DNA of 64,000 nucleotides from Chthoniobacterales bacterium (GCA_013821455.1 JACDGS010000015.1:1-64000), one strand, 5' to 3'; shown: positions 1-8,452, counted from the stretch's first letter. Notes: generated by a model from the sequence alone, not told the origin. Made by a program: numbers and translations.

Positions 1-126
1 CCCGAGCGGAACGACGTGAAGTCGACGGATCCCGTGGGGCGTTCCGTGGAAGCCTGCGATCTGCCGGCACCGGGGCTTCCCGGAAACCCGGCGGGATCCC
101 TCGACTTCGCTCGGGATGACGGTCGG
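1..126. repeat. Intergenic palindromic (REP-like) repeat
   Basis: This stretch holds an imperfect palindrome built on GGATCCC-type arms and ends in the phrase CTCGGGATGACGGT. The same arms (GTCATCCCGAGC... / ...GGGATCCCTCG) recur near 50.2, 50.75, 53.9 and 61.05 kb, always between genes. No ORF is credible here. The left end may be cut by the window edge. Confidence 0.6.
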
Positions 127-164
127 TGGCTGTTGGAGAAACTGCCGCCTAACGACTTGCCAAC

Positions 165-1898
165 CTAAACGGTCGCGGGCGTTTTCTGCTGGTGATAATG
201 CACGAGGCGGAAGCCCCATTCGATCAAGGTCGCCAGCTCGTGGTCGGCTGCTTTTCGCTGATGCAGGAAACGCGCGACCTTCGCCTGAAGTGGTTTCTGA
301 TCCTCCCGCTCGTCGAGAATCTCGAAAATTTCCAGGGAGAGAAGCCAGTCGTTAGGGTGTTCGGCCTGCTGCGTTTCCCAGATTTCGCCGAGCCGCTCGT
401 AGCCGGCTTTGCGCGTGCGAATATCGCGCACTTGTTGGTAGAGGTTTTCCAGTTTTCGCCGCTGCGCGTCGGATGGATTCTTGATCGTGCGCTCTTTGGG
501 AATGAGCGCGACTTGATTGAAGGCGTCTTTGTCAGCGGCGCCGTTAAAGACGGAAACGATCTTCGTTCCGACGGCCATGTCATACGTCCCCCACGACGGA
601 TCGAAAAGGACGCGCTCGCCCAGCTTTGCGATGCAATTTGAAAAGGTGATGACGACGAGTTTGCCGGCGTGGCGCAAAAGTTTTTCGACTTTGCCTGTCA
701 CACTAATTCCGCTCTCGAATTGGAGAGTCGCCGTTTCACCTGCGCGCAGTTCGACTTCGGTCCAGCAGCCGATTGGGGAACCAAAACCTTCGGCGTGATA
801 ATCGCGGCCGTGGCCGGACAATTCCATCCCGTCGACCGCGAGCGCCGTAGGACCGGTTGTGCGCAGGTAAATCGGCTCATCGTTAGGCCCAGTCAGGACT
901 TCGGTATAAGTGCCGGAAACTTGAAGCCCGGAGTCATACTCGCAGGTCGCGGTGTTCCGGCTGTCGATCGCTTTTGTGATTCCTTCCAGCCCGCCCACGC
1001 GGAAGGCCATCCTGCTCGCGAACTGCTCCAGGACATCGGCCAATTGTTTAAAATCCTCGGTCACGAAGAGCTGCGGTTGTTTTGTCGTGATGTCGAAAGC
1101 GGTCTTCGCCGCGCCTAACGAGTAAAGGATCTTTTTGACCTTCGGCTCGAGACAGGAAACCGACTCGCCGATCGAGGAAAGCAGACCCGCGCCATAGATT
1201 TTCGGGTTATCCATCGGCCCGATGAGTCCGTACTCAACGGTCCACCAATGGAAGCGCGAGAGGAGCGCCATCTCCGAAGGCTCGCCCAGGTCGCGCTGCC
1301 GTTCCTCGACCAGTTTCGTGGCCGCGGCGAGTTCGTTAGGCTCGGGGTTCGGCTGCTCCTTCAAAATCGAGAGATGCCGGATCGCTTCGTAGAGTTCGAA
1401 GTCTTTTTTTGACGACATCGCCTTCGCACCGACCTCGCCGAAACGTTGCAGATAATCCGCGTATTCCTGATCGACGATGATCGGCGCGTGGCCCGCGGCT
1501 TCGTGCACGATGTCGGGCGCGGGCGTGTATTCGATGTGATTGATCTGGCGCATGTCGCAGGCGATCACGAGCACGCGATAGGCTTGGAATTCCATGAAGG
1601 CCGCTGGCGGAATAAAACCGTCCACCGCGACACAACCCCAGCCGATTTTGCCGAGGATGTCGTTCATCTCGTCGATGCGCGGGATGCGGTCGAACGAGAT
1701 CCCGGTGTCGAGCAAACCCTGAAAGTAGAGTTTGTGGGCGTATTCCTTCAGGAAGAAAACATTCTGCCGCATGATGAAGCGCCAGACGGCGTGATCGATC
1801 GAGGTGTAGTCGTCGTAGCGCTGATCGACCGCGAATTGGAGCAAATGCTTTGGCAGGGCGGCGACGGCGGCGTTGGCGGATTTCGGTTTTGAATTCAT
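165..1898 (-). CDS. phhA: Biopterin-dependent aromatic amino acid hydroxylase (phenylalanine 4-monooxygenase-like)
   Basis: Cytoplasmic non-haem iron enzyme expected to hydroxylate an aromatic amino acid, typically phenylalanine to tyrosine, using tetrahydropterin and O2. The catalytic domain fills roughly the first 310 residues: the HEAAGH motif supplies two iron-binding histidines and the Glu in WTVEYGL the third ligand. The remaining ~260 residues are an extension absent from short proteobacterial PhhA but present in long ~580-residue versions of the family in other phyla. The ATG at 1898 has an AGGAG eight bases upstream. It is a single gene, with a REP-like palindrome beyond its 3' end and a sigma-factor operon upstream on the same strand. 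Five octamer words lie in or just beyond it. Substrate preference (Phe versus Trp) cannot be read from sequence. Confidence 0.88.
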   Translation of the reverse strand: MNSKPKSANAAVAALPKHLLQFAVDQRYDDYTSIDHAVWRFIMRQNVFFLKEYAHKLYFQGLLDTGISFDRIPRIDEMNDILGKIGWGCVAVDGFIPPAAFMEFQAYRVLVIACDMRQINHIEYTPAPDIVHEAAGHAPIIVDQEYADYLQRFGEVGAKAMSSKKDFELYEAIRHLSILKEQPNPEPNELAAATKLVEERQRDLGEPSEMALLSRFHWWTVEYGLIGPMDNPKIYGAGLLSSIGESVSCLEPKVKKILYSLGAAKTAFDITTKQPQLFVTEDFKQLADVLEQFASRMAFRVGGLEGITKAIDSRNTATCEYDSGLQVSGTYTEVLTGPNDEPIYLRTTGPTALAVDGMELSGHGRDYHAEGFGSPIGCWTEVELRAGETATLQFESGISVTGKVEKLLRHAGKLVVITFSNCIAKLGERVLFDPSWGTYDMAVGTKIVSVFNGAADKDAFNQVALIPKERTIKNPSDAQRRKLENLYQQVRDIRTRKAGYERLGEIWETQQAEHPNDWLLSLEIFEILDEREDQKPLQAKVARFLHQRKAADHELATLIEWGFRLVHYHQQKTPATV

Positions 1899-2025
1899 AA
1901 GCGCGCTCCTGCTCTCTGGACGTGATGGACCTGGCCGCGACGGGCCGACGTTAGAATCGCGGCGGATTGTCCGCCGGGCAAGCGCTACGCGCGATTTCTC
2001 CCCAGAGAATGATTCGCAGGCCGAG

Positions 2026-2442
2026 TCAGGGATTCGGCCGATTGTCAGTGATCTCGCGTGCCTGGTCTTCGCTCGGGAGGGTCTGGTGTTGCGCCTCCAT
2101 CTTTTCGAGCTTGGCGCGCTGTTCCGGAGTCAGCTCCGGCTGCAATGCGACGGCGGCGGCGGCAAATGCCGCGTGGACGCGCTGGCCTGTCTCCGTGCGA
2201 ATCCGTTCCAACTCGCGCGCAGTTTTTTCCAAAATTGGTTTTGTTTTGGCCACCTGTTCGGGCGTGAGATCGAGCCGCGATTGCATGCGGCGTCGAACTT
2301 TTTCCGAAAGGGTGGACTGATGCGAGAAGTCGAGCCGATGCGGGCGCGAGCGATCGATGCCGACGAATACTCCCGCGAGGAGCCCGGCGATGAAAACCAC
2401 CAGGAAGCCGCCCAATAATTTCCAGCGAAGTGGTGCGCTCAT
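2026..2442 (-). CDS. Membrane-anchored Spy/CpxP-like protein
   Basis: Protein of 138 aa with one N-terminal membrane segment (about residues 8-28) followed by a helical periplasmic part. The phrase LDLTPEQVAK and a second LTPEQRAKL match the LTxxQ repeats of Spy/CpxP/ZraP-type periplasmic proteins, which act as chaperones or metal sensors. It is the last gene of a three-gene minus-strand operon (sigma factor, small membrane protein, this gene) and overlaps the middle gene by 4 nt, so it is probably translationally coupled. A soluble relative is encoded divergently at 3470. Role in envelope-stress signalling is inferred from context. Confidence 0.7.
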   Translation of the reverse strand: MSAPLRWKLLGGFLVVFIAGLLAGVFVGIDRSRPHRLDFSHQSTLSEKVRRRMQSRLDLTPEQVAKTKPILEKTARELERIRTETGQRVHAAFAAAAVALQPELTPEQRAKLEKMEAQHQTLPSEDQAREITDNRPNP

Positions 2443-2750
2443 TGGCCGAAGACCCCGCCAATCGCCGTGTCGGCGATAGAAAATTCATTGCCAAAAGGTT
2501 CCGCCGCTTCATCGCCATCGTGCAGCTCGCGATAAGCCCCCGCGGTCGCGAGGACGATCAGGCTCGCCGCGATGAGCATGACCCGGCGAAGCAGTCGCCC
2601 AATCTCCACGGGATCGGTCGGCAAGGTGGCGCGCCAGAGCGCGACCACGCGGGTGTCGAAACCAAACGGCATCTCCGGCGCGGGTTCGTTAGGCACGGAG
2701 GCCGCGGCACGGAGCAAACGAGGGACGGAAGAGGAGGTGGAGGTTTTCAT
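2439..2750 (-). CDS. Small membrane protein, putative anti-sigma factor
   Basis: Protein of 103 aa starting at the ATG at 2750, which overlaps the stop of the upstream sigma-factor gene (ATGA-type overlap at 2747-2750). One membrane helix is visible around residues 57-73 (VMLIAASLIVLATAGAY). There is no recognisable zinc-binding anti-sigma domain. Its position between an ECF-type sigma gene and a Spy-like gene makes an anti-sigma or membrane-tether role plausible. The longer reading starting at 3113 in the ORF track is a shadow of the sigma gene. Confidence 0.6.
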   Translation of the reverse strand: MKTSTSSSVPRLLRAAASVPNEPAPEMPFGFDTRVVALWRATLPTDPVEIGRLLRRVMLIAASLIVLATAGAYRELHDGDEAAEPFGNEFSIADTAIGGVFGQ

Positions 2751-3331
2751 TTTTCTTCTCGGGCGGTGACTAACGTGAGCTGTTGTTTCAGTTTTTGGCG
2801 GGCTCGGAAAGCGCGAACTTTTACGAGCGACGCGTTCCAGCCGGTGCGCTGCTGGATTTCTGCGATGGAAAGCTGCTGCAGATAAAGAAGGTCGATCACC
2901 AGACGATCGCGCGGCTTCAGGGAAGCGAGCAGATGCTCGACCAGATCGCGCGCGGCGAATTTGAGATCGGGCCCGACTTCCTCGGAAGTGGCGGCGAGAT
3001 TTTGCACGACCGCTTCTTCGTCCTCGCTCAGATCGGCGTAGCGCAACTCCGGCCGGATTTTTTCCGACTGGATTTGGTTCAGGCAGGTATTGATCGCGAC
3101 GCGCGAAACCCAATGCTCGAGCGGCACTTTGCCGGAAAACTGCGGCAGTTTTTGGAAAATCTTGATGAAAATCATCTGGCAGAGATCCTCCTCCGCGGCG
3201 CGGCGTGGACGATGAGAGCGGACCAACTTGGCGACGAGGGGATGCAGGCGGCGCACCATTTCGCGCTCGGCTGCTTCGTCGTGCTGGAGAACCGCGGGCA
3301 CAAGCTCGCCGGCATCCAATTCCTGGGCCAT
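2747..3331 (-). CDS. ECF-type RNA polymerase sigma factor
   Basis: Sigma-70 family protein of about 194 aa. Region 2 is seen in the EEDLCQMIFIKIF..LPQF stretch and the following HWVSRVAINTCLN. Region 4 is the C-terminal helix-turn-helix around SIAEIQQRTGWNASLVKVRAFRAR. The ATG at 3331 is chosen over the TTG at 3340. It is the first gene of a three-gene operon with two envelope proteins, and transcribes away from a soluble Spy-like gene at 3470. The arrangement suggests an envelope-stress regulon that includes the Spy-like proteins, which is inference. Confidence 0.82.
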   Translation of the reverse strand: MAQELDAGELVPAVLQHDEAAEREMVRRLHPLVAKLVRSHRPRRAAEEDLCQMIFIKIFQKLPQFSGKVPLEHWVSRVAINTCLNQIQSEKIRPELRYADLSEDEEAVVQNLAATSEEVGPDLKFAARDLVEHLLASLKPRDRLVIDLLYLQQLSIAEIQQRTGWNASLVKVRAFRARQKLKQQLTLVTAREEK

Positions 3332-3469
3332 GTCATCCAAAAGGTATCCACACTAACGTCGATGACCGGCCTGCGCGCGTCCGGGTTACAAGCGGCTTTT
3401 CGGTCGGCGAAAATCGAGCGGGTAAATTGTAACTCGCTTCTCCTCAGGCGCGTCATTAAAGCTAAGGAA

Positions 3470-3880
3470 ATGAAACTAAAACTGATCTCACTCACAGCTC
3501 TCACCGCTTTCGCCCTCGGCGGCGCGGCGTTGGCGCAGGACCAACCTAACGATGCTCCGCAGGGGCGCGGCGGACACGGCGGCGGCGGCATGCGCCACGA
3601 TCCGATGGAGAAATTGACCGACTCGCTCAACCTCACGCCTGAGCAGAAGACGAAAATCCAGCCAATCCTCGACGAAGCGAAGCCGAAGATGGAACAAATC
3701 CACCGGGATGCGATGGAGAAATCCAAAGCCGTCATGGACGACGCCGAGGCCAAGATTCGTCCGCTGCTTACAGCCGATCAGCAAAAGAAACTCGACGAAC
3801 AAAAGAACAATCGGCGCGGTGGCGGTCGCAAAGGCCGGCACGGTGGCGGTAGCGGCGGCGGCGAACCGGACGAAGGTTAG
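3470..3880 (+). CDS. Periplasmic Spy/CpxP-like heavy-metal/stress protein
   Basis: Protein of 136 aa with a signal peptide (first ~22 residues, ending ALAQ), a Gly/His-rich linker, then a helical core with LNLTPEQKTKIQ and LLTADQQKKL, the LTxxQ signature of Spy/CpxP-like chaperones. The C-terminus is Gly/Arg/His-rich, which could bind metal. The ATG at 3470 follows AAGGAA closely. It is divergent from the sigma factor at 3331, so it may be a target of that sigma factor. A hairpin plus T-tract follows the stop. An octamer word encodes Pro-Asn-Asp just after the signal peptide and another abuts the stop codon. Confidence 0.75.
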   Translation: MKLKLISLTALTAFALGGAALAQDQPNDAPQGRGGHGGGGMRHDPMEKLTDSLNLTPEQKTKIQPILDEAKPKMEQIHRDAMEKSKAVMDDAEAKIRPLLTADQQKKLDEQKNNRRGGGRKGRHGGGSGGGEPDEG

Positions 3881-3905
3881 TCGTTAGGCCAGAGAAGATT
3901 TGAAG

Positions 3906-3938
3906 GCGGCGGCAATCGTAAGTTGCCGCCGCTTTTCG
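3906..3938 (+). terminator. Rho-independent terminator after the Spy-like gene
   Basis: Perfect 10-bp stem GCGGCGGCAA / TTGCCGCCGC with a 7-nt loop, followed by TTTT. It sits 25 bp after the stop at 3880 on the same strand. The octamer TCGTTAGG overlaps its T-tract. Confidence 0.8.
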
Positions 3939-4409
3939 TTAGGCCGGAGCGATCGGGATTTCGAGGAGCGGGAGCTCGCGTGCTTTGCCTTCCATTTGGG
4001 TGTGGAGAGTCCCGACGCGACGCGCGCCCATGTGCAGGTAAAATCCCTCCGCATTGGGATCGGATTCGATTGTTAGGCGGGTGACGCCCAGCTCGGCGGC
4101 CCGCGCCACGGCGTGGCGGAAAAGAGCTGCGCCGGCGCCGTGACCGATCCAATCCGGAAACACCCAGAGATGTTCCAGCCGCCAGACACGTTTAACACGG
4201 TGCAGTGCGTAAAAGCCGACCGTTTGCGCACCAGCGATGGCTTTGAAGACTTCGTTCCCAGCGATGAACTTCGACGTGACCAGAAGGTTTTCACCCCATT
4301 CCTCGAGCGCAGCGGCCGAGTAGCCCCAATGCGCCTTTGCCGCGCGCGAGACGAGACTTAACTCCGCCGCGTCGGCTGGAATTGCCCTAACGATTTCGAG
4401 ACTTTCCAT
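3939..4409 (-). CDS. GNAT family N-acetyltransferase
   Basis: Protein of 156 aa with the GNAT fold: the acetyl-CoA pyrophosphate loop appears as GHGAGAALFRHAVARA, preceded by the beta strand LEHLWVFPDWIG and followed by RLTIESDPNAEGFYLHMGAR, the typical motif A-B order. Substrate unknown. The stop codon TAA lies inside an octamer word (GCCTAACGA read on the minus strand), and another word lies near the start codon. It converges with the Spy-like gene on the terminator at 3906-3938. Confidence 0.85.
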   Translation of the reverse strand: MESLEIVRAIPADAAELSLVSRAAKAHWGYSAAALEEWGENLLVTSKFIAGNEVFKAIAGAQTVGFYALHRVKRVWRLEHLWVFPDWIGHGAGAALFRHAVARAAELGVTRLTIESDPNAEGFYLHMGARRVGTLHTQMEGKARELPLLEIPIAPA

Positions 4410-4451
4410 CTTCGCTCAAGCTGGAAGGACGCCGCCGAAAGAGCTCGCTTA

Positions 4452-4488
4452 AACAGAAAGGCGAGGACGGCTTTCGCCGCCCTCGCCC
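4452..4488 (-). terminator. Rho-independent terminator (minus strand)
   Basis: On the minus strand a stem GGCGAGGGCGGC / GCCGTCCTCGCC with a GAAA loop is followed by TTTCTGTTT. It lies downstream of the CsbD-like gene (stop at 4549) and upstream of the GNAT start. Confidence 0.8.
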
Positions 4489-4548
4489 GTTCAAGATTTG
4501 AAAAGTCTGCGGGCCAGAAGGGGCGCGCTCGCTTAACGAGTCGATCCC

Positions 4549-4728
4549 TTATTTTCCGAAAACCTTCTTCACGTCACCGACCTTTTGCTGGACCTTCCCC
4601 TCCACCTTGTCCGCGGTTCCGCGATCCTGCAGATCGGGATTGCCGATCACCTTCCCCGTTTTTTCTTTTACCGCACCGATGGCTTGTTTTGCTGTTCCTT
4701 TGGCTTTGTCTTCTGAGCTTGAGTTCAT
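4549..4728 (-). CDS. CsbD family stress-response protein
   Basis: A 59-aa ORF too short for the supplied track. It reads MNSSSEDKAKGTAKQAIGAV..., with GKVIGNPDLQDRGTADKVEGKVQQKVGDVKKVFGK at the C-terminus, the hallmark of the CsbD family of small hydrophilic stress proteins. Function in the family is unclear beyond induction under general stress. A strong terminator follows on the same strand. Confidence 0.88.
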   Translation of the reverse strand: MNSSSEDKAKGTAKQAIGAVKEKTGKVIGNPDLQDRGTADKVEGKVQQKVGDVKKVFGK

Positions 4729-4782
4729 ACTCGTAATTCGTAGTTGGTCCCGCGGCAGGCCGTGCCGCTTTTGCCCCGTCGG

Positions 4783-6060
4783 TTAGCGCGCACTCGGCCC
4801 GAGGATTTTGAAGATGTCCCCGCTCGTGATGGCCACGATGTAGAGCTCGCCGCTCGCATCCTCGCCTAGCGAAGTCGGATTATTCAGCGGGTAGTTGCCC
4901 ACCGGCGTCGGGAACAGCTCCGTCGTGATGTCCTGGAAATTCGTCGCCGTGTTGCCGTTCACGTTCAAAGTCCAAATCCGGCCCGTGGTGTAATCCGGCC
5001 CGAGATAGTCCGCGAAAACGTAAACGCCTTTGAGCGAGGGAATGCGTTTCCCGCGATAAACGTAACCGCCAATGACCGTCACGCCGACCGTGTGTGGATA
5101 ATCGTAGATCGGATCGAGCGCGTTCGGCGGAACCGGATCGTTCGGGTAGGCCGGATTCTGGATTGTGCCTTCGCGCACCCGCCAGCCGTAGTTTTCCCCG
5201 CCGCCGGGATTGGCCGCAAGCTGCGCGTCCACCTCTTCGCGCGAATCCTGACCGACATCGCCAATGTACAGATTACCAGTCTGGCGATCGAAGCTGTCGC
5301 GGAAAGGATTGCGCAAGCCGTAGCAGAAGATCTCCTGCCGATTCACGGTCGAGCCGGCAAATGGATTGTTCGCCGGAATAGTGTAAGTGCCGAGCCGAGT
5401 CCCAATGTGAATGCGCAGCATCTTGCCCAGAAGCGTCGTGAGGTTTTGCGCGTTGCCGCCCGGCTCGATGTGTCCCGTGCCGGCGTCGTTGCTCGCGCCG
5501 CCATCGCCCGTCGCGATGTAAAGATTTCCCTCATCTCCGGCCCGCGGACTAAATCCGATCCAGCCGCCGTTGTGATTACTTTCCGGCTGGTCGTAGCTGA
5601 GCAGGATGCGCTCGCTAGCCGGATCGGCCACGTTGGGATCGGTCGAAACCCGGAACTGCGCGATGTGACTGACCCCCTGCCCGAAGCTCCCGCCCGGCCC
5701 GACGTAGTTAACATAGAACCGCCGATTCGCCGCGTAGTTCTGATCGAAGGCGAGCCCGAGCAAACCTTCCTCGCCATTGAGCGAAATCTCGCTCGAGATA
5801 TCGAGAAATGGCGTCGCGTTCGTCGCCCCGGTCTTCAGATTTAGAATCTTAATCTGGCCAGTAAGCTGGACCACAAAAAGCCGCGTCCGATCACCCGGCG
5901 GCGCCGTGACAAAGACCGGTTCGACAAACCCCGTGGCCACCCGCGTGGCGCTAAGTCCAGGGACGGCTTGGGCATGGAGTGAAGTGAGAGAAGTGAAGAA
6001 CAACGCGAGGCTGGCAGCCCCGGCGAAAGTCCGGCCAGCAAAGAATGGCTTGAGTGACAT
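4783..6060 (-). CDS. Secreted PQQ-dependent sugar dehydrogenase (glucose/sorbosone dehydrogenase family)
   Basis: Protein of 425 aa with a signal peptide (about residues 1-31, LTSLHAQA) and a six-bladed beta-propeller of the GSDH family. Family hallmarks include GFVEPVFVTAPPGD near the start, EGLLGLAFDQNY, YATGDGG-like IATGDGGASNDAG, YGLRNPFRDSFD and IGDVGQDSREEVD. Such enzymes oxidise aldose sugars in the periplasm with PQQ and calcium. No PQQ biosynthesis genes are in the window. The ATG at 6060 follows an AAGGAT-like sequence. Confidence 0.85.
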   Translation of the reverse strand: MSLKPFFAGRTFAGAASLALFFTSLTSLHAQAVPGLSATRVATGFVEPVFVTAPPGDRTRLFVVQLTGQIKILNLKTGATNATPFLDISSEISLNGEEGLLGLAFDQNYAANRRFYVNYVGPGGSFGQGVSHIAQFRVSTDPNVADPASERILLSYDQPESNHNGGWIGFSPRAGDEGNLYIATGDGGASNDAGTGHIEPGGNAQNLTTLLGKMLRIHIGTRLGTYTIPANNPFAGSTVNRQEIFCYGLRNPFRDSFDRQTGNLYIGDVGQDSREEVDAQLAANPGGGENYGWRVREGTIQNPAYPNDPVPPNALDPIYDYPHTVGVTVIGGYVYRGKRIPSLKGVYVFADYLGPDYTTGRIWTLNVNGNTATNFQDITTELFPTPVGNYPLNNPTSLGEDASGELYIVAITSGDIFKILGPSAR

Positions 6061-6377
6061 CCTTATTCTTTATACGCGCGAACCGGAATAGCAAGGAGGT
6101 CGACAAAGTTAGTGCCTAACGAATAAAGCTCTCGCACGTGAAGGAGCGCGCTGGTGGATTAGTCGATTCCCGCCCTCTGCGAAACAAGGCGCCGGGCGAG
6201 CGATCTCCCCGTCGCCTTTTCTTTCGTAGCGCGATACTTTTGCCCGCACGGGCGGTGCGCCGTCTCCGCGCAACTGCCAGAGCCCAGCTCGCCGATTGTC
6301 TTCAAGCCGCCGGGGCGCAGGGGCGTAGGAGCAAATCAAGGCTTGCTCTCCCGGACCGCGGCGTTAAAAAGATTCCC
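6061..6377. other. Intergenic stretch, no gene supported
   Basis: About 317 bp between the sugar dehydrogenase start and a small ORF. It contains one octamer word at 6115. ORFs on both strands are short, overlap one another and show no family signature. The divergent promoter of the dehydrogenase should lie here but I cannot point to convincing -35/-10 boxes. Confidence 0.5.
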
Positions 6378-6605
6378 ATGACTTCCCCTTACCCTTACCG
6401 CCCATCCGCAAGGCCAGAAATAGGCGAAAACCCGTTTCGTCCATTTCTCGTTAACCAAATCGGCTGGCACGTTTATCTTGACAGCCACGCTACAATTGCA
6501 GCCGATTCGGCTAACTCTGCGTTGCAGCGAAACCTCGGTAATGCTCTGAGTGAAAATGACCTTTGGTACTCGGTTACGCTGAACTCCGTTTCATTAGACG
6601 TATGA
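6378..6605 (+). pseudogene. Small unknown ORF cut by the cassette-array left boundary
   Basis: A 75-codon reading frame starting at the ATG at 6378. No family is recognised. Its last codons lie inside the first cassette: the cassette boundary (TTAGAC at 6594) falls four codons before the stop. It is therefore either a chance ORF or a gene whose 3' end was replaced when the array inserted. Confidence 0.35.
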
Positions 6606-6618
6606 GTCTACGCGGCAG

Positions 6619-7026
6619 ATGAACACTCCCGGAATCGCAGCGATCCTCGTTGCGTTCTTGGTCGGCATTGTCTTCGTTGCGGCGCATGGTTGGTGGCGGC
6701 GCATCGGCATTGTCTGCCTCGTCGGGTCCATCGCGACGGCGGGTTTCTTTCTCATGCGAGATCGCCGCATCGGCTCGGGGGCAGCTAGGATCGCCATTGG
6801 CGATTCGCAGGCACATGTCCTCGCACTCCTCGGCCGTCCCACGCAGATTACAGATTGCAGCACTGGCTACGGCGGCTACAAGCGTGGCGAACTCGATAAG
6901 AGCGAGATTGCGCCCGGCTGCGTGGAAGAGTATTGGTATTACTCGTTCTACTTTCCTGCGTCATCCACATACAGCTTTGACAGCGACAAGAAAGTTATTC
7001 GGAAGTATGACCTCAACTCGCCCTAA
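6619..7026 (+). CDS. Cassette 1: small membrane-anchored protein, unknown function
   Basis: Protein of 135 aa with two predicted N-terminal membrane helices (about residues 5-22 and 29-46) and a soluble C-terminal part beginning IAIGDSQAHVLALLGRP, which resembles the GxxxxxVxxLLGxP start of BamE/SmpA-like domains; this is a loose similarity only. It sits 20 bp inside the 5' boundary of cassette 1 and ends 24 bp before its attC site, the normal layout for a cassette gene with no promoter of its own. Confidence 0.65.
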   Translation: MNTPGIAAILVAFLVGIVFVAAHGWWRRIGIVCLVGSIATAGFFLMRDRRIGSGAARIAIGDSQAHVLALLGRPTQITDCSTGYGGYKRGELDKSEIAPGCVEEYWYYSFYFPASSTYSFDSDKKVIRKYDLNSP

Positions 7027-7050
7027 GGCTTTTAGCTGCCACGCCGAAAC

Positions 7051-7173
7051 GTCTAACCATGCGATGCAGCCAACCCCTGGCCGGCGTACGGCTTAGTTTC
7101 TCATGACTCCAACCTCTTCACCCGCCGCCACACGCGCCCTCGCCAGCGGTGGCTGATCTTGTTCTCGTTAGAT
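7051..7173 (+). repeat. attC site of cassette 1
   Basis: 123 bp from R'' GTCTAAC to R' GTTAGAT. Inner L'' GATGCAGCCAACC and L' GGTGGCTGATC are complementary apart from unpaired bases, as in folded attC bottom strands. About 85-90 percent identical to the next three sites by eye. Confidence 0.9.
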
Positions 7174-7184
7174 CGTGTAGCAAT

Positions 7185-7592
7185 ATGAATGCGGGTGAAT
7201 TGAAGGAGCTTGCGACAAGATACACTGCTGCGTGGTGCAGCCAGAATGCGCAGAGTGTCGCGGCGTTCTTCGCGCGAGGCGGTACGTTGAAGATCAATGA
7301 TGGGAGTCCCTCCATCGGTCGGACGGCGATCACCGAAGCAGCGCAAGGCTTTATGACCTCATTTCCCGACCTGGTTGTGACGATGGACGCAATCACCCTC
7401 ACCGACGGCGACCACGCGGTATATCGCTGGGCGCTGAGAGGGACAAACTTCGGGCCGGGCGGCACTGGCAAAGCCGTGCGAATCTGCGGTTACGAGAAAT
7501 GGACCATCGGGGCAGAAGGGCTGATCGCAGAGTCCGAGGGACATTTCGATGAAGCTGATTACAAACGCCAGTTGCAAGCGAGCCCGATCTAA
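7185..7592 (+). CDS. Cassette 2: NTF2/SnoaL-like protein
   Basis: Protein of 135 aa. The ATG at 7185 is preferred; the longer track ORF starts inside the preceding attC. The pattern YTAAWCSQNAQSVAAFFARGG...GR.AITEAAQGFMTSFPDLVVTMD, then YRWALRGTNFGPGGTGK, matches the NTF2-like superfamily of SnoaL-type small cone-shaped folds, used by many unrelated enzymes and binding proteins. Specific function cannot be assigned. The stop codon overlaps the R'' box of its own attC, a typical feature of compact cassettes. Confidence 0.8.
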   Translation: MNAGELKELATRYTAAWCSQNAQSVAAFFARGGTLKINDGSPSIGRTAITEAAQGFMTSFPDLVVTMDAITLTDGDHAVYRWALRGTNFGPGGTGKAVRICGYEKWTIGAEGLIAESEGHFDEADYKRQLQASPI

Positions 7593-7709
7593 CCATGCGA
7601 TGCAGCCAACCACTGGTCGGCGTACGCTCAAGTTTCTCATGACTCAAACCTTGTCTCCCGCCACCACGCGCGCTTCCGCCAGCGGTGGCTGATCTTGTTC
7701 TCGTTAGAC
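7587..7709 (+). repeat. attC site of cassette 2
   Basis: 123 bp from R'' ATCTAAC to R' GTTAGAC. Its R'' is the exact complement of the 5' end of cassette 2 (GTTAGAT), not of its current R', showing assembly by site-specific recombination. Confidence 0.9.
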
Positions 7710-7722
7710 CTCATCGTCACTA

Positions 7723-8448
7723 ATGGAACTCTACATCCACCGCAACGGAGAGCAGTTCGGCCCATACACCGAGGACCAAGTTCGCTCTGACCTACTCGCT
7801 GGTACAATCCAGCTAACGGATCTCGCGTGGTATGAGGGCGCTGAGGATTGGACGCCACTATCAGACGTTCCCGGCTTCGCCCAGCGCAGCACGCCGCCGC
7901 CTGTCCGGCCCGCAGCGCTTCGCGCCACTCGGCCGGTCGAGCTTCCGCAGATCAGTCGCGATAGTCTCGGTTCTTACGCGAGTTCTACGTTGCAACCAAA
8001 CGAGACGCCGCTTTATAAGACATCTGTTCACTGGATTATCTTTGTAGGCACAGGCATTCTTGCGTTCTTTCTTCTCGTCTTTCTCGCGTTACCTATGGCT
8101 ATCGGCATTCAGGCGGAGTCGCATTCGCCCGCCGGTTGGCTCGCACTGTTCCTACCGGTTGTGGTGGTTCTTCCGGGAGTCGTCGTCTACACGACGAGCG
8201 AGCTCGTCATTACAGATCGCCGCGTGCTCATTAAGGTAGGGTTTGTTCGTCGCCGCACGCTCGAGATGTTCATCTCCAAGATTGAATCAGTCGGAGTAAG
8301 TCAGGGGTTATTCGGACGCTTGTTCGACTAAGGCACCGTTACCATTAGAGGTACAGGCGGCTCCGCTGAACCGTTTAAGACTATCGCGGACCCACTCGGA
8401 TTCAGAAATTGTGTCCAGCGTATTCAGAGTCACACGGAGCCACGCTAA
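7723..8448 (+). pseudogene. Cassette 3: GYF_2 (DUF4339) / bacterial PH domain membrane protein, nonsense mutation
   Basis: N-terminal GYF_2 domain (IHRNGEQFGPYTEDQ...LAWYEGAEDWTPLSDVP), a linker, two membrane helices (about residues 100-123 and 135-153) and a PH-like domain (ELVITDRRVLIKVGFVRRRTLEM). The reading frame stops at TAA 8329-8331 exactly where the family has a conserved DYGTV: the sequence is FD-stop-GTVTIRGTGG, and the same frame continues 39 codons to TAA 8446-8448 just before the attC. A Tyr codon has probably become TAA, removing the end of the PH domain. The shortened 202-aa product might still be made. Confidence 0.8.
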
Positions 8449-8452
8449 TGAG

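Noticed and set aside
192-641. ORFs on the + strand opposite the hydroxylase gene
   Set aside because: Shadows of a clear full-length enzyme on the other strand; no family signature.
6109-6339. Minus-strand ORF in the gap before the cassette array
   Set aside because: Arg-rich, no ribosome binding site or family match, competing ORF on the other strand.
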